Assembly: GCA_910587485.1 (NCBI GenBank)
Contig: CAJUKN010000002.1
Coordinates: 1-58,277, forward strand
Origin: an uncultured Lachnospira sp.
Lineage (GTDB): Bacteria > Bacillota > Clostridia > Lachnospirales > Lachnospiraceae
DNA: 58,277 nt
Reading direction: 5' to 3'
Shown here piece by piece: positions 26,495 to 35,912 of the stretch (positions are counted from its first letter, which is position 1; the number at the start of each line of letters is the position of its first letter). Under the pieces are notes generated by a model that saw only the letters and a program-made list of their open reading frames with translations, did no database searches and was not told the DNA's origin. The position numbers and the translations under genes were made by a program.

Positions 26495-26517
26495 TGTCAT
26501 ATGGAGAAAATGATAAT

Positions 26518-26994
26518 ATGATGGATAAAGCAAAAAAGATATTGATATGGATTCCAGCAGTAATATTGGCTGTTATGATATTTGGATTTTCAGGTCAAAA
26601 TGGAGAACAGTCTGTCGGGTTAAGTCATAAAGTAGCTGAAATACTGGTAGATGGTGCCGATGCATTGCATTTGATTGATATAAAATATATTGGAAGAGAA
26701 CATGCGATTGAACAGATGCAAGTCCCTGTAAGAAAAATTGCACATATGACAGAATATGCGCTTTTTGCGTTAAGTGTATATATCGCGCTTGCTGTTGACG
26801 AAGTAAAGTGGCGTTGGACAAAGTATGCAGCTTTTTTAATTGTTGTTGCGTATGCTTGTACCGACGAACTGCACCAGTTATTTATTTCAGGCAGAAATGG
26901 CTCGATTGTAGATGTCCTTATTGATGCAACAGGCGGATTTATAGCGATATTTATCTGTATGATGTGTGATAAAAGGCGAAAAGTTGTAATATAG
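26518..26994 (+). CDS. VanZ-family membrane protein
   Basis: A 158-aa protein with about four membrane helices and the VanZ/PF04892 signature: RKIAHMTEYALFAL, then DELHQLFISGRNGSIVDVLIDA and TGG. VanZ relatives affect teicoplanin tolerance or are uncharacterised. The frame is open from 26467, but those codons lie in the pyk hairpin; ATG 26518 after GGAG is better, and ATG 26521 is an alternative. The stop is followed by a short copy of the dispersed repeat. Confidence 0.85.
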   Translation: MMDKAKKILIWIPAVILAVMIFGFSGQNGEQSVGLSHKVAEILVDGADALHLIDIKYIGREHAIEQMQVPVRKIAHMTEYALFALSVYIALAVDEVKWRWTKYAAFLIVVAYACTDELHQLFISGRNGSIVDVLIDATGGFIAIFICMMCDKRRKVVI

Positions 26995-26997
26995 TTC

Positions 26998-27055
26998 TGA
27001 TAGATAGAAGGTTATGAGCAAGTAGCGTAGCGGATTGCGAATATCCGCTTTGACT
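26998..27055 (+). repeat. Dispersed repeat, short form (copy after the VanZ-like gene)
   Basis: GATAGATAGAAGGTTATGAGC, AAGTAGCGTAGCGGATTGCG and AATATCCGCTTTGACT: the right half of the 1149-1282 repeat with an intact dyad. Placed between a stop codon and the tyrS promoter. Confidence 0.8.
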
Positions 27056-27117
27056 GAAAGAAGAAATAGAAAATGATTATAATCCAAATGACATGGTAGG
27101 AGCATATTTGTTATGTG

Positions 27118-27146
27118 TTGATATGATAAGATAGCTACGGTAAAAT
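27118..27146 (+). promoter_or_regulatory. Promoter candidate for tyrS
   Basis: TTGATA (27118-27123), a 17-nt spacer and TAAAAT (27141-27146). The leader to ATG 27219 would be only about 65 nt, too short for a T-box, and no T-box bulge motif was noticed. Confidence 0.5.
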
Positions 27147-27218
27147 TAAAATGTAGAAATTCATAGTTTACCAGTATCTTTAATATTTACAGTATAGACA
27201 AGAGAAAGGAATAAAAAA

Positions 27219-28442
27219 ATGAAAGTATATGATGAACTGGTAGCCAGAGGCTTGATTGCTCAGGTTACAGACGAGGAAGTAATTAAAGAGTTAATCAATA
27301 ATGGAAAGGCAACGTTTTATATTGGTTTTGACCCTACAGCAGATAGTCTTCATGTTGGACATTTTATGGCATTATGTCTGATGAAAAGACTTCAGATGGC
27401 AGGCAATAAGCCTATAGTGCTTATTGGCGGCGGTACAGCAATGATTGGCGACCCTTCTGGAAGAACGGATATGCGCCAGATGATGACACCAGAAATTATT
27501 GAACATAATGTTCATTGTTTTAAAAAGCAGATGGAAAAATTTATTGATTTTTCTGAGGGAAAGGCAATTATCGTTAATAATGCGGATTGGCTTTTAAAGC
27601 TTAATTATGTGGATTTATTAAGAGAAGTTGGCGCTTGTTTTTCAGTCAATAATATGCTAAGGGCAGAATGTTATAAGCAGAGAATGGAAAAAGGATTGAG
27701 CTTTTTAGAGTTTAATTATATGATTATGCAATCCTATGATTTCTTGATGTTATATCAAAAATATGGCTGTACGCTTCAATTTGGCGGTGATGACCAGTGG
27801 AGCAATATGCTTGGCGGAACAGAGCTTATCCGAAGAAAATTAGGCAAAGATGCCAGTGCAATGACCATTACATTGCTTTTAAACTCAGAAGGCAAAAAAA
27901 TGGGAAAGACACAGAAAGGCGCAGTGTGGCTTGACCCAGAAAAAACGACTCCTTATGAGTTTTATCAATATTGGAGAAATGTAGATGATGCTGATGTATT
28001 GAATTGTATGCGATTGCTTACATTTCTTCCAATAGAAGAAATTGATGCAATGAAAGATTGGGAAGGCGCACAGCTTAATAAGGCAAAAGAGATATTGGCG
28101 TATGAACTTACCAAACTTGTCCATAGTGAAGAGGAAGCAAAAAAGGCAGAACAGACGGCAAAATCTATTTTTACAGGAGGAGACTCTGAAAATATGCCAT
28201 CCGTTGAGATTTCTTTGGATGCATTTAAAGAGGACGTAATTGATATTATATCCATTGTACATTTAGCTGGTTTGGTTTCTTCTCGCTCGGAGGCAAGAAG
28301 AGCGATAGAGCAAGGCGGTATTAGTATTAATGGAGAGCGAGTAAATTCAATAGAAGAAAAGTTTCCTTTAGAAATTTTTAAAGATGGAGTTGTCGTTAAA
28401 AAAGGTAAAAAAAGTTTTAAAAAGGTAACGGTGAAGAAATAG
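27219..28442 (+). CDS. tyrS: Tyrosyl-tRNA synthetase
   Basis: A 407-aa class I synthetase that charges tRNA-Tyr. HIGH-type motif HVGH (45-48), tyrosine-pocket region FLEFNYMIMQSYDFL, KMSKS-type motif KMGKTQKG, and a C-terminal S4 RNA-binding domain (LVSSRSEARRAIEQGGISIN). Length is normal for the TyrS1 type. The ATG follows GAGAAAGGA. A membrane-protein gene follows after 8 nt. Confidence 0.97.
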   Translation: MKVYDELVARGLIAQVTDEEVIKELINNGKATFYIGFDPTADSLHVGHFMALCLMKRLQMAGNKPIVLIGGGTAMIGDPSGRTDMRQMMTPEIIEHNVHCFKKQMEKFIDFSEGKAIIVNNADWLLKLNYVDLLREVGACFSVNNMLRAECYKQRMEKGLSFLEFNYMIMQSYDFLMLYQKYGCTLQFGGDDQWSNMLGGTELIRRKLGKDASAMTITLLLNSEGKKMGKTQKGAVWLDPEKTTPYEFYQYWRNVDDADVLNCMRLLTFLPIEEIDAMKDWEGAQLNKAKEILAYELTKLVHSEEEAKKAEQTAKSIFTGGDSENMPSVEISLDAFKEDVIDIISIVHLAGLVSSRSEARRAIEQGGISINGERVNSIEEKFPLEIFKDGVVVKKGKKSFKKVTVKK

Positions 28443-28450
28443 GAATATTT

Positions 28451-29620
28451 ATGAAAAAAGAAGATATTATCATTATAAGGATAACAAGCGCAGCAATATT
28501 ACTTGCTGCGCTGGCATTGATTTTATTATTTGGCGCTCAATCAGGATTGTTTTATCACTATATAGAGATGATAAATAATAATGAATACAGTAATATGGCA
28601 GGTTCCGCTTATAATGCTGCATTTTTTAGTGGAGTTCATACGATTTATACCTTTTTATTTGATTTGACACTCTATACAACTATTATAGGTGCAATGGGGT
28701 TACTATTAAAGTTAAAAGGTGTTTCCTCCATTGCGCTGTGTGGTGCTATTAGCAGTGTTGTAACAGGAATTTATATAATATTCGTATATATATTGGAAAA
28801 TAATGTTTTATTACATAAAGCAGCCTCCTATATCTATTTACATGAAGCGGGCAATTATATTGAGGGAGATAGAATACTCCATATAAAAGTTGTGATTGTA
28901 GGAATTGTTCTTATTATTATTGGCGTTTTAGCAATTTTGATTATTAAAAGCAGTAATGTAAAAAAGATGTATTCATACAACAGCTCCTATAAACATACAG
29001 GTTTGATTGCTATGCTTCCTGTATTTTATGGATGCATTTTTATGGAGATAGTAAAAATGCTATTGTTAGAGTATGTTACCAGTTTTAAGGAACAGAGCGG
29101 GCAAGTATATAATATTTTGACACAACATTATTTTGAAGGTATGCCATTATTTCATATCAAACTAATATGGATTGTATTAGTATCAGCCATTGTTATTGTA
29201 TTAGTCAATCGATTTGTTCGTAAATTTCAGATTGACAAGACTATTATAGGCATCTTTTTTGCTTTGGCGTATATTGTACAAATTGTTTTTATCATAATCA
29301 ATCCACCACGATTATTTGGATATTTATCCTTTGATGAGCATATTTGTGATATGGTGGATTCTTCCAATGTTGTATATATGATTATGTATGCCCTTGATGT
29401 TGTGTTAGTAAGTATATTGACAGCCGTATGTTTAAAAGATGATTATAGTCACAAAAAAATACTGATAACAATTATCATACATTTTGTTATCAGCATTTTA
29501 GCAATTATAGGACTTCATTTTATTAGCTTTTCTGCAATATTTGCAGGCTGTGCAGTAGCAGATTTGATTGCGTTAATCAGCTTCTTTTATACAGCGAATA
29601 TCCGTACTGGCAACCATTGA
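28451..29620 (+). CDS. Polytopic membrane protein, unknown
   Basis: A 389-aa protein with about nine to ten hydrophobic helices in two similar-looking halves and no visible catalytic motif. The start is 8 nt after the tyrS stop, with only a weak GGAA before the ATG, so it probably depends on tyrS transcription. Its last 48 nt overlap the 3' end of the convergent rqcH gene. I do not recognise the family; a transporter or a membrane sensor are both possible. Confidence 0.7.
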   Translation: MKKEDIIIIRITSAAILLAALALILLFGAQSGLFYHYIEMINNNEYSNMAGSAYNAAFFSGVHTIYTFLFDLTLYTTIIGAMGLLLKLKGVSSIALCGAISSVVTGIYIIFVYILENNVLLHKAASYIYLHEAGNYIEGDRILHIKVVIVGIVLIIIGVLAILIIKSSNVKKMYSYNSSYKHTGLIAMLPVFYGCIFMEIVKMLLLEYVTSFKEQSGQVYNILTQHYFEGMPLFHIKLIWIVLVSAIVIVLVNRFVRKFQIDKTIIGIFFALAYIVQIVFIIINPPRLFGYLSFDEHICDMVDSSNVVYMIMYALDVVLVSILTAVCLKDDYSHKKILITIIIHFVISILAIIGLHFISFSAIFAGCAVADLIALISFFYTANIRTGNH

Positions 29621-31303
29621 AAAATTTGTGTAATAGACAACAAATCCGGGTTTTGCGGCAGCAGGTTTTTTGACTTCTTTTTTTAATACATAATCGACTT
29701 CTACTTTTTCCTGATTTTGACCTTTTGAGTAGTAGGCGGCTAGAGCGGCTGCCTCCTCAAAGGTTTTGTCAGGAATTTCTTTTCCTTCAGATTTTAAAAT
29801 TACATGTGAACCTGCCATTTGTTTAGCATGAAACCACCAATCATCATTTTTAGCAAATTTAAAGGTAAGTTCATCATTTTGATAATTATTTTTTCCAACA
29901 TAGATATCAAAACCATCAGAGGAAATATAATGAAATGGTTTGCTGGTTGTTTTTTCTTTTCTTTTGTTGTTTATTTTTTTATGAATATAACCAGAATCAA
30001 TTAATTCCTGTTTTAATTGAATTAAATCTTCTTCTGATGTGGCAATATCAAGAGAAGTGGCGATTGATTCTAAGTGTATAATTTCATTTTGAGTATCATT
30101 TAGTTGTTTGCTTCCCGCTTCATAGGTTCTCTTTAACTTATTGTATTTATTAAAGTATTGAACCGCATTTTCTTTAGCAGTCAAAGTAGGGTCAAGCGGA
30201 ATCTCAATTTCGGTGTTGGTATAATAGTTAAGTGCCTTAAATGATTTACTTCCATCAGGAATATTGTATCCATAGGTATTAATCAATTCACCATAAACTT
30301 TAAATTTATTACGTTTTTCAGTGTCTTTTATTTGTTTTTCTTGAATGTTACGTTTTTTGTAAGAACGCTCTAGTGCGTTGGATACGATTCTCCTTAAATC
30401 CGAAGATTTTTGGCGTATTCTAGTAATAGCATCCTTTTTAGAGTAAAAATCAACAATCAGTTCGCTGATAGAATCGTAAGATACGGTTTTATCAAACATG
30501 CTTAATGGAATGGAAGCAAAGTCTTTTGGTGTATCGTTTTCAAAACATATATTTGGTGTATACTGATTTGATTTTACATAGTCCATTACATGAGAAAATG
30601 TGTGATACAGATGGATTTGTTCTTTTTCATCAAGCATATTTGCAGGAAGTTCTGCATTGACACAAGCATCATAACATACTTGTTGTGAGACAAGAGGACT
30701 GATACCAGTATATTGTTGATAGAGTGTTTTTAATATACTTGCTGAAGATTCTTTTAATATCGCACAAAAAGATTGTAAATCAGCTTTAAGAGGGTTTATT
30801 TTATCCGTTGTATTAGGAATAAAATAGGGTTTGCCCGGAAGCACCTCACGCACAGAACTTATCTGCGCAGATATATGTTTTATACTATCAAGAATAATAT
30901 TATTGTCACAAAATATAATATTGCTATGCTTTCCCATAATTTCAATAATCAGATGTTTGCTGCACAAATCCCCCATTTCGTTGAGATGTTCAACCTCAAT
31001 ATCAATCATACGTTCTAATCCCGGTTGTGTTATAGACAGCACACGTCCATTGTTTAAATGCTTTCTTAAAAGCATACAAAAATTAGGCGCAGTCATAGGA
31101 CTTGGTTTATTTTGTTTTGTAAGACATACTAATGGCAGGCTGGCATTAGCAGATAAGGTTAATCGATACTGTCCATTTTTTGCCTTAAATGTTATTAGTA
31201 ATTCATCCGTTTCAGGCTGTGCAATTTTATATATTCTGCTACCAAGCAGCGTATCGTTTAATTCTTTTGTAATATTAGCAATTACAATTCCATCAAGTGC
31301 CAT
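29573..31303 (-). CDS. rqcH: Ribosome-quality-control factor RqcH (NFACT family)
   Basis: A 576-aa protein with the NFACT-N domain (MALDGIVIANI...), a central coiled coil and the NFACT-R/DUF814 domain (ISSDGFDIYVGKNN, DDWWFHAKQMAGSHVILK, PGFVVYYTNFS). RqcH (formerly fibronectin-binding protein A) binds stalled 50S subunits and adds alanine tails. Start chosen at the ATG after GGAGGTAATT; the frame opens 4 codons earlier. Convergent overlap with the upstream membrane gene at the 3' end. Confidence 0.93.
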   Translation of the reverse strand: MALDGIVIANITKELNDTLLGSRIYKIAQPETDELLITFKAKNGQYRLTLSANASLPLVCLTKQNKPSPMTAPNFCMLLRKHLNNGRVLSITQPGLERMIDIEVEHLNEMGDLCSKHLIIEIMGKHSNIIFCDNNIILDSIKHISAQISSVREVLPGKPYFIPNTTDKINPLKADLQSFCAILKESSASILKTLYQQYTGISPLVSQQVCYDACVNAELPANMLDEKEQIHLYHTFSHVMDYVKSNQYTPNICFENDTPKDFASIPLSMFDKTVSYDSISELIVDFYSKKDAITRIRQKSSDLRRIVSNALERSYKKRNIQEKQIKDTEKRNKFKVYGELINTYGYNIPDGSKSFKALNYYTNTEIEIPLDPTLTAKENAVQYFNKYNKLKRTYEAGSKQLNDTQNEIIHLESIATSLDIATSEEDLIQLKQELIDSGYIHKKINNKRKEKTTSKPFHYISSDGFDIYVGKNNYQNDELTFKFAKNDDWWFHAKQMAGSHVILKSEGKEIPDKTFEEAAALAAYYSKGQNQEKVEVDYVLKKEVKKPAAAKPGFVVYYTNFSMVASTDIRCIKEAD

Positions 31304-31356
31304 AATTACCTCCATGTGTACACGTTTTTTGTGCAGTTCAATTTTATTTTCATTTC

Positions 31357-31423
31357 TGTGCCACTTTTTATATAGAAAAAATCAGAAAAGTAAAATTGCG
31401 GTAGCTTTGTATCAGGTGGCACA
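31357..31423. other. Inverted repeat in the rqcH-yicC divergent region
   Basis: TGTGCCAC (31357-31364) pairs with GTGGCACA (31416-31423). The 339-nt region between the divergent starts has no gene. The hairpin would lie in the rqcH leader and could be regulatory or structural. Confidence 0.4.
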
Positions 31424-31480
31424 CAGACATAAAGTTGCAATTAATTGTAGCTTATTTTAGCATAAATTTTATGATATGTC

Positions 31481-31509
31481 TTGTACTTTATACGAAATGT
31501 TGATATACT
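31481..31509 (+). promoter_or_regulatory. Promoter for yicC
   Basis: TTGTAC (31481-31486), a 17-nt spacer and TATACT (31504-31509), 134 nt before the yicC start. Confidence 0.6.
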
Positions 31510-31642
31510 GCTTAAATGTAAGGTATAAAAATAGTTTCTTATAATTTTAAAAATATATATAAAATATAAAGAATTGCGTGGAAGCGTTACAAATTCTATT
31601 GGTCTATTTTTGGGTATAAAACGCTTTAGAATGGAAGGCAGT

Positions 31643-32521
31643 ATGATAAAAAGTATGACAGGCTTTGGGCGATGCGAATGTATCGAAGGGCAGAAAAAAA
31701 TGATTATAGAAATCAAATCGGTTAATCATCGATATTTAGAAACAAGTATTAAGATGCCAAAAAAACTCAATGTATTTGAGGGAAGGATTCGAGATGTCTT
31801 AAAGAAACATATCAGCAGAGGAAAAATAGATGTATTTATTATTTATGAAGATTTGACAGAAAATCAAGTAAGCTTAAAGTATAATCGTGATTTGGCAAAA
31901 GAATATATGAGAATATTTGATGAAATGTCACAACAATTTCAGAAAGTCAATGATGTGACAATAGGCGCCTTGTCAAGGTATCCAGAAGTGATTGTAATGG
32001 AGGAGGCTTGCGTTGACGAGGAAGCATTGTGGAATTTTATTAAAAATGCAGTTGACAGTGCATGTAAACAACTTGTTGAGACAAGAATATTAGAAGGAAA
32101 TAATCTAAAGAATGATTTGATTGGAAAACTGGATAAGATGCAGGTAATTGTTGACTACATAAATGAGCGAAGTCCTCAGATTATGAAAGAATACCGAAGC
32201 AAACTTGAAAATAAAGTAAAAGAGTTGCTTAGCGATACACATATTGATGAGAGCAGAATTGCCACAGAAGTGATTATATATGCAGATAAGATATGTGTTG
32301 ATGAGGAGACTGTTCGATTAGAAAGTCATATTGAACATGCAAAGAATTGTCTAAATGAAGATGGCGGGATAGGTCGTAAGATGGATTTTATTGCACAGGA
32401 GATGAATAGAGAAGCGAATACAATATTATCAAAAGCCAATGATATAGATATTTCCAATCATGCGATTGAATTAAAGACAGAAATAGAAAAAATAAGAGAA
32501 CAGATACAAAATATTGAATAA
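31643..32521 (+). CDS. yicC: YicC/YloC-family endoribonuclease
   Basis: A 292-aa protein. N-terminal MIKSMTGFGRCE and IKSVNHRYLETSIKMP, and C-terminal ELKTEIEKIREQIQNIE with GRKMDFIAQEMNREANTI, are the YicC-like N domain and the DUF1732 domain. The family is a metal-dependent endoribonuclease. The frame is open from 31574, but the ATG at 31643 after GGAAGGC gives the family N terminus. Upstream of gmk-rpoZ as in Bacillus yloC, but remA is absent from between. Confidence 0.93.
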   Translation: MIKSMTGFGRCECIEGQKKMIIEIKSVNHRYLETSIKMPKKLNVFEGRIRDVLKKHISRGKIDVFIIYEDLTENQVSLKYNRDLAKEYMRIFDEMSQQFQKVNDVTIGALSRYPEVIVMEEACVDEEALWNFIKNAVDSACKQLVETRILEGNNLKNDLIGKLDKMQVIVDYINERSPQIMKEYRSKLENKVKELLSDTHIDESRIATEVIIYADKICVDEETVRLESHIEHAKNCLNEDGGIGRKMDFIAQEMNREANTILSKANDIDISNHAIELKTEIEKIREQIQNIE

Positions 32522-32572
32522 AAACGTAATTAAGCACAATATTTGCTTGACAAGTTTTATTGTAGTTTTTGC

Positions 32573-32601
32573 TTGATTGTTTTTGTTTAATTCGATATAA
32601 T
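32573..32601 (+). promoter_or_regulatory. Promoter for gmk-rpoZ
   Basis: TTGATT (32573-32578), a 17-nt spacer and TATAAT (32596-32601), 49 nt before the gmk ATG. Confidence 0.65.
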
Positions 32602-32650
32602 TACTTATAATGTAAAAATGTACAGGTCAGAAAGAAGGGCTGATTGAACT

Positions 32651-33298
32651 ATGGACAAACGTGGAAAATTACTGATTATTTCGGGCTTTTCTGGAGTTGG
32701 AAAAGGAACAGTAGTCAAAAGATTGCTTGATATGTATAAAAATTATACAGTATCCGTGTCAGCGACTACAAGAAAGCCTCGTGAGGGAGAGGTTGATGGC
32801 AAGTCCTATTTTTTTAAAACAGTAGATGAATTTAAGACAATGATTGATAAAAATGAATTTCTTGAATATGCACAATATGTTAATAATTATTATGGGACAC
32901 CAAAAACATATGTAGAACAACAGCTTTCTAAGGGTAATAATGTGATTCTTGAAATTGAAGTCGTTGGAGCTTGCAATGTTAAAGAAATTTATCCTGATGC
33001 TGTGATGATATTTATTGTCCCTCCACATGCAAAAGAATTATGTAATAGACTTACGTTTCGAGGTACAGAGGCAGCAGATGTTATTCAAAAACGATTGGCA
33101 AGGGCTGTTGATGAGTCCGATGATGTGGAAAAATACGATTATATTGTGGTTAATGATACAATAAAAAACTGTGTTGATACAATAAATGATATTGCAAATG
33201 ATAACAATGCTGTTATGGAATGTTGCAAAATTTCAGCAAATTTACCATTTATTAAGGTTATAAAAAATGATTTAAAGAATATATTGAAGGGAGAATAA
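32651..33298 (+). CDS. gmk: Guanylate kinase
   Basis: A 215-aa protein that phosphorylates GMP to GDP. P-loop SGFSGVGKGT, GMP-binding VSATTRKPREGEVDGKSYFF, and EIEVVGACNVKEIYPDAVMIF. rpoZ starts 6 nt after its stop, the usual gmk-rpoZ pairing. The only upstream ribosome site, AGAAGGG, is somewhat far from the ATG. Confidence 0.96.
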   Translation: MDKRGKLLIISGFSGVGKGTVVKRLLDMYKNYTVSVSATTRKPREGEVDGKSYFFKTVDEFKTMIDKNEFLEYAQYVNNYYGTPKTYVEQQLSKGNNVILEIEVVGACNVKEIYPDAVMIFIVPPHAKELCNRLTFRGTEAADVIQKRLARAVDESDDVEKYDYIVVNDTIKNCVDTINDIANDNNAVMECCKISANLPFIKVIKNDLKNILKGE

Positions 33299-33304
33299 TT
33301 TTAT

Positions 33305-33652
33305 ATGTTACATCCATCATATTCCGAGTTAATGGAAGTTGTTAATAGTGAGGTTGAAGAGGGAGAACAGCCAATTGTACAAAGTCGTTATTCGATTGTA
33401 AAAGCTACTGCTGCAAGAGCAAAACAAATTATTGATGCAAGATATCTTGAGGAAAAATACGATAAGCTCAAATTGGCAGAAAAGGATAATAAAGACGGAG
33501 AGCCTAAAAAGACAGTTGAAGATAAGAGAAAAATTGCACTTGGACAGGAATTAATTAATAATGCTTCAGGTATTAAGCCATTGTTAGTTGCTGTCAGAGA
33601 ACTCCATGAAGGTAAGATTAAGATTGTTGGAAATGGTTTAGAAAATATTTAA
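33305..33652 (+). CDS. rpoZ: RNA polymerase omega subunit
   Basis: A 115-aa small acidic protein with the omega core SRYSIVKATAARAKQI, then a linker and KPLLVAVRELHEGKIKI. It assists assembly of the beta-prime subunit. Somewhat longer than the usual 70-90 aa because of a charged internal linker (KLAEKDNKDGEPKKTVEDK). GGGAG precedes the ATG. Ends at a strong terminator. Confidence 0.93.
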   Translation: MLHPSYSELMEVVNSEVEEGEQPIVQSRYSIVKATAARAKQIIDARYLEEKYDKLKLAEKDNKDGEPKKTVEDKRKIALGQELINNASGIKPLLVAVRELHEGKIKIVGNGLENI

Positions 33653-33718
33653 TTCTTGGAAGCAATGTTCAATTCAGGTTGGTCTGATATTAACAATGCC
33701 GCGTAGATACAATGAATG

Positions 33719-33797
33719 GGGCTGTCGCACTAAGTAATAAAACACAAAATGTAAGTACATTTTGCCGTGATTTTTCTTAATGCGATAGCCTCATTTT
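33719..33797 (+). terminator. Terminator after rpoZ
   Basis: GGCTGTCGCA (from 33719) pairs with TGCGATAGCC (33781-33790) with an inner AAAATGTAAGTACATTTT hairpin, then TCATTTTTT. Confidence 0.75.
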
Positions 33798-33849
33798 TTA
33801 ACAATATAATAGATTGTTCAATGTACAAAAATATATGGAGGAATATATT

Positions 33850-35247
33850 TTGAAAATAATGTTTATTTCGCTTGGATGCGATAAAAATCTTGTCGATACG
33901 GAATATATGCTTGGTATACTAAAAGATAAAGGATTTGAATTTACAGATGATGAGATGGAAGCGGAAGTTATTGTTATTAATACATGTTGTTTTATTCACG
34001 ATGCCAAACAGGAAAGTATTAACACGATTATAGAGATGGCAGAGCATAAACAGGATGCCTGCTGTAAAGTACTTCTTGTTTCAGGTTGTCTAGCGCAAAG
34101 GTATCAAGATGAAATCATAAAAGAAATACCAGAAGTGGATGCCATTATAGGAACATCAAGTTATGATAAAATTGCGGAAGTGATTTTATCAAAATTATTA
34201 AAAAATGATTTACTGTCTAAAGATGATTTATTATCCAAAAATGGTTTGCTATTATCAAATGATTTATCATTTAATAAAAGCAATGTTTTAGAAAATGTTA
34301 ATAGACTTGTCGAGGTATCTAGTGATAGAATTATTACAACAGGCGGATATTATGAATATTTAAAAATTGCAGAAGGCTGTGATAAACATTGCACATACTG
34401 TATCATTCCTAAGATAAGAGGAAGTTATAGAAGCTATCGAATGGAATATCTTGTAAAAGAAGCAGAACTGCTTGCAAAAAATGGTGTTAAAGAATTGATA
34501 CTTGTAGCTCAGGAAACAACAATGTATGGTGTTGATTTATATGGAGAAAAATCTTTGTCGAAATTATTGTATAAACTTTCTGCAATAGATGGAATAGAAT
34601 GGATTAGAATCTTATATTGTTATCCAGAAGAGATTGATAGAGAATTAATTAATGCTATCAAAAATATACCTAAAGTGGTGAAGTATTTAGATATGCCAAT
34701 ACAACATGCCAGTGATACCATTTTAAAAAAGATGGGAAGACGTACTTTTAAGCAAGAATTGATTGCTATTATTAACCAGCTGCGAGAGGAAATTCCAGAT
34801 ATAGCGTTGAGAACAACATTGATTACAGGGTTTCCGGGAGAGACAAAGGAAGAACATGACGAACTGCTTGATTTTGTCAATGATATGGAATTTGATAGAC
34901 TTGGTGTTTTTACATACTCTGCTGAAGAAGATACACCTGCCGCTGAGATGAAGAATCAAATTAGCGAGGCTGTTAAAGAAGAACGTCGAGATGAGATTAT
35001 GGCGTTACAACAGGAAATTTCATTAGAAAAATCATCACAGCTTATTGGCAAAGTCCTTTCTTGTATGGTGGAAGGAAAGATGATAGATGATGATGTTTAT
35101 GTGGCTCGTTCTTACAAAGATGCACCAAATGTAGATGGATATGTGTTTATCAATACCGATGAAAATCTTTTGTCTGGTGACATGGTTAAGGTTAAGATTG
35201 AAAGTGCATATGAATATGATTTGATGGGAAGCCTGGTTCATGAATAA
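33850..35247 (+). CDS. rimO: Ribosomal protein S12 methylthiotransferase
   Basis: A 465-aa radical-SAM enzyme that methylthiolates an aspartate of S12. Motifs: FISLGCDKNLVDTEYML, NTCCFIHDAK, and the SAM-cluster GCDKHCTYC with IIPKIRGSYRS, then a C-terminal TRAM domain. Start at the TTG after TGGAGGA, since this gives the family N terminus (M)KIMFISLGCDKN; the ATG at 33814 has no ribosome site. Between the two N-terminal domains sits a linker with a repeated DLLSK unit (about 34200-34268). pgsA follows in an overlapping or tightly coupled arrangement. Confidence 0.94.
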   Translation: MKIMFISLGCDKNLVDTEYMLGILKDKGFEFTDDEMEAEVIVINTCCFIHDAKQESINTIIEMAEHKQDACCKVLLVSGCLAQRYQDEIIKEIPEVDAIIGTSSYDKIAEVILSKLLKNDLLSKDDLLSKNGLLLSNDLSFNKSNVLENVNRLVEVSSDRIITTGGYYEYLKIAEGCDKHCTYCIIPKIRGSYRSYRMEYLVKEAELLAKNGVKELILVAQETTMYGVDLYGEKSLSKLLYKLSAIDGIEWIRILYCYPEEIDRELINAIKNIPKVVKYLDMPIQHASDTILKKMGRRTFKQELIAIINQLREEIPDIALRTTLITGFPGETKEEHDELLDFVNDMEFDRLGVFTYSAEEDTPAAEMKNQISEAVKEERRDEIMALQQEISLEKSSQLIGKVLSCMVEGKMIDDDVYVARSYKDAPNVDGYVFINTDENLLSGDMVKVKIESAYEYDLMGSLVHE

Positions 35248-35272
35248 TTGTGTAAAATGGAGGTTGGAGGAT

Positions 35273-35824
35273 ATGAATCTACCCAATAAACTGACAATAC
35301 TTAGAATTGTGATAATACCACTTTTTATTTTATTTTTATATGTCGATATTGGGGATAATATGAACTTATATATTGCAGCATTATTATTTATAGTAGCCAG
35401 TCTTACCGATTTATTAGATGGAAAGATTGCCCGTAAATATAATCTTGTAACAAATTTTGGCAAGTTTATGGACCCTTTGGCTGATAAACTTTTAGTCTGT
35501 TCGGCATTAATAGCACTTGTTGATATAGAAAAGCTTGCAGGTTGGATTGTCATTATTATTATTTCAAGGGATTTTATTATAAACGGATTTCGTGTATTGG
35601 CGGCTGATAATGGTATTGTGATAGCTGCCAGTTATTGGGGAAAGCTTAAAACAACATGCCAAATGATAATGATTGTATTGTTGATTGTGGATTTGGATAT
35701 TCCATATATGTATATCGTAAACAATTTTTTTGTATATGTCGCTTTACTTTTAACAATCATTTCTTTATTTGATTACATATATAAAAATTATAAAGTGCTT
35801 ATGAAAAGCACTAATAATGTATAA
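35273..35824 (+). CDS. pgsA: CDP-diacylglycerol-glycerol-3-phosphate 3-phosphatidyltransferase
   Basis: A 183-aa membrane enzyme that makes phosphatidylglycerol phosphate. The CDP-alcohol phosphotransferase motif D-G-x2-A-R-x8-G-x3-D-x3-D is visible as DGKIARKYNLVTNFGKF followed by MDPLADK. Start at ATG 35273 after GGAGGTTGGAGGAT; the frame opens at 35240, inside the end of rimO. The order rimO-pgsA-cinA-recA is widespread in Clostridia. Confidence 0.95.
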   Translation: MNLPNKLTILRIVIIPLFILFLYVDIGDNMNLYIAALLFIVASLTDLLDGKIARKYNLVTNFGKFMDPLADKLLVCSALIALVDIEKLAGWIVIIIISRDFIINGFRVLAADNGIVIAASYWGKLKTTCQMIMIVLLIVDLDIPYMYIVNNFFVYVALLLTIISLFDYIYKNYKVLMKSTNNV

Positions 35825-35912
35825 AATAGATTAAGTAATTGTGAAATGAACTTATATCTTAAAATAATAAGGTTTACAATTATCTAAATAATGGATAAAA
35901 ATAGGAAGGAAT

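Noticed and set aside
27056..27218. T-box riboswitch before tyrS
   Set aside because: The leader is too short and no T-box sequence or terminator stem was found; a repeat occupies part of the region.
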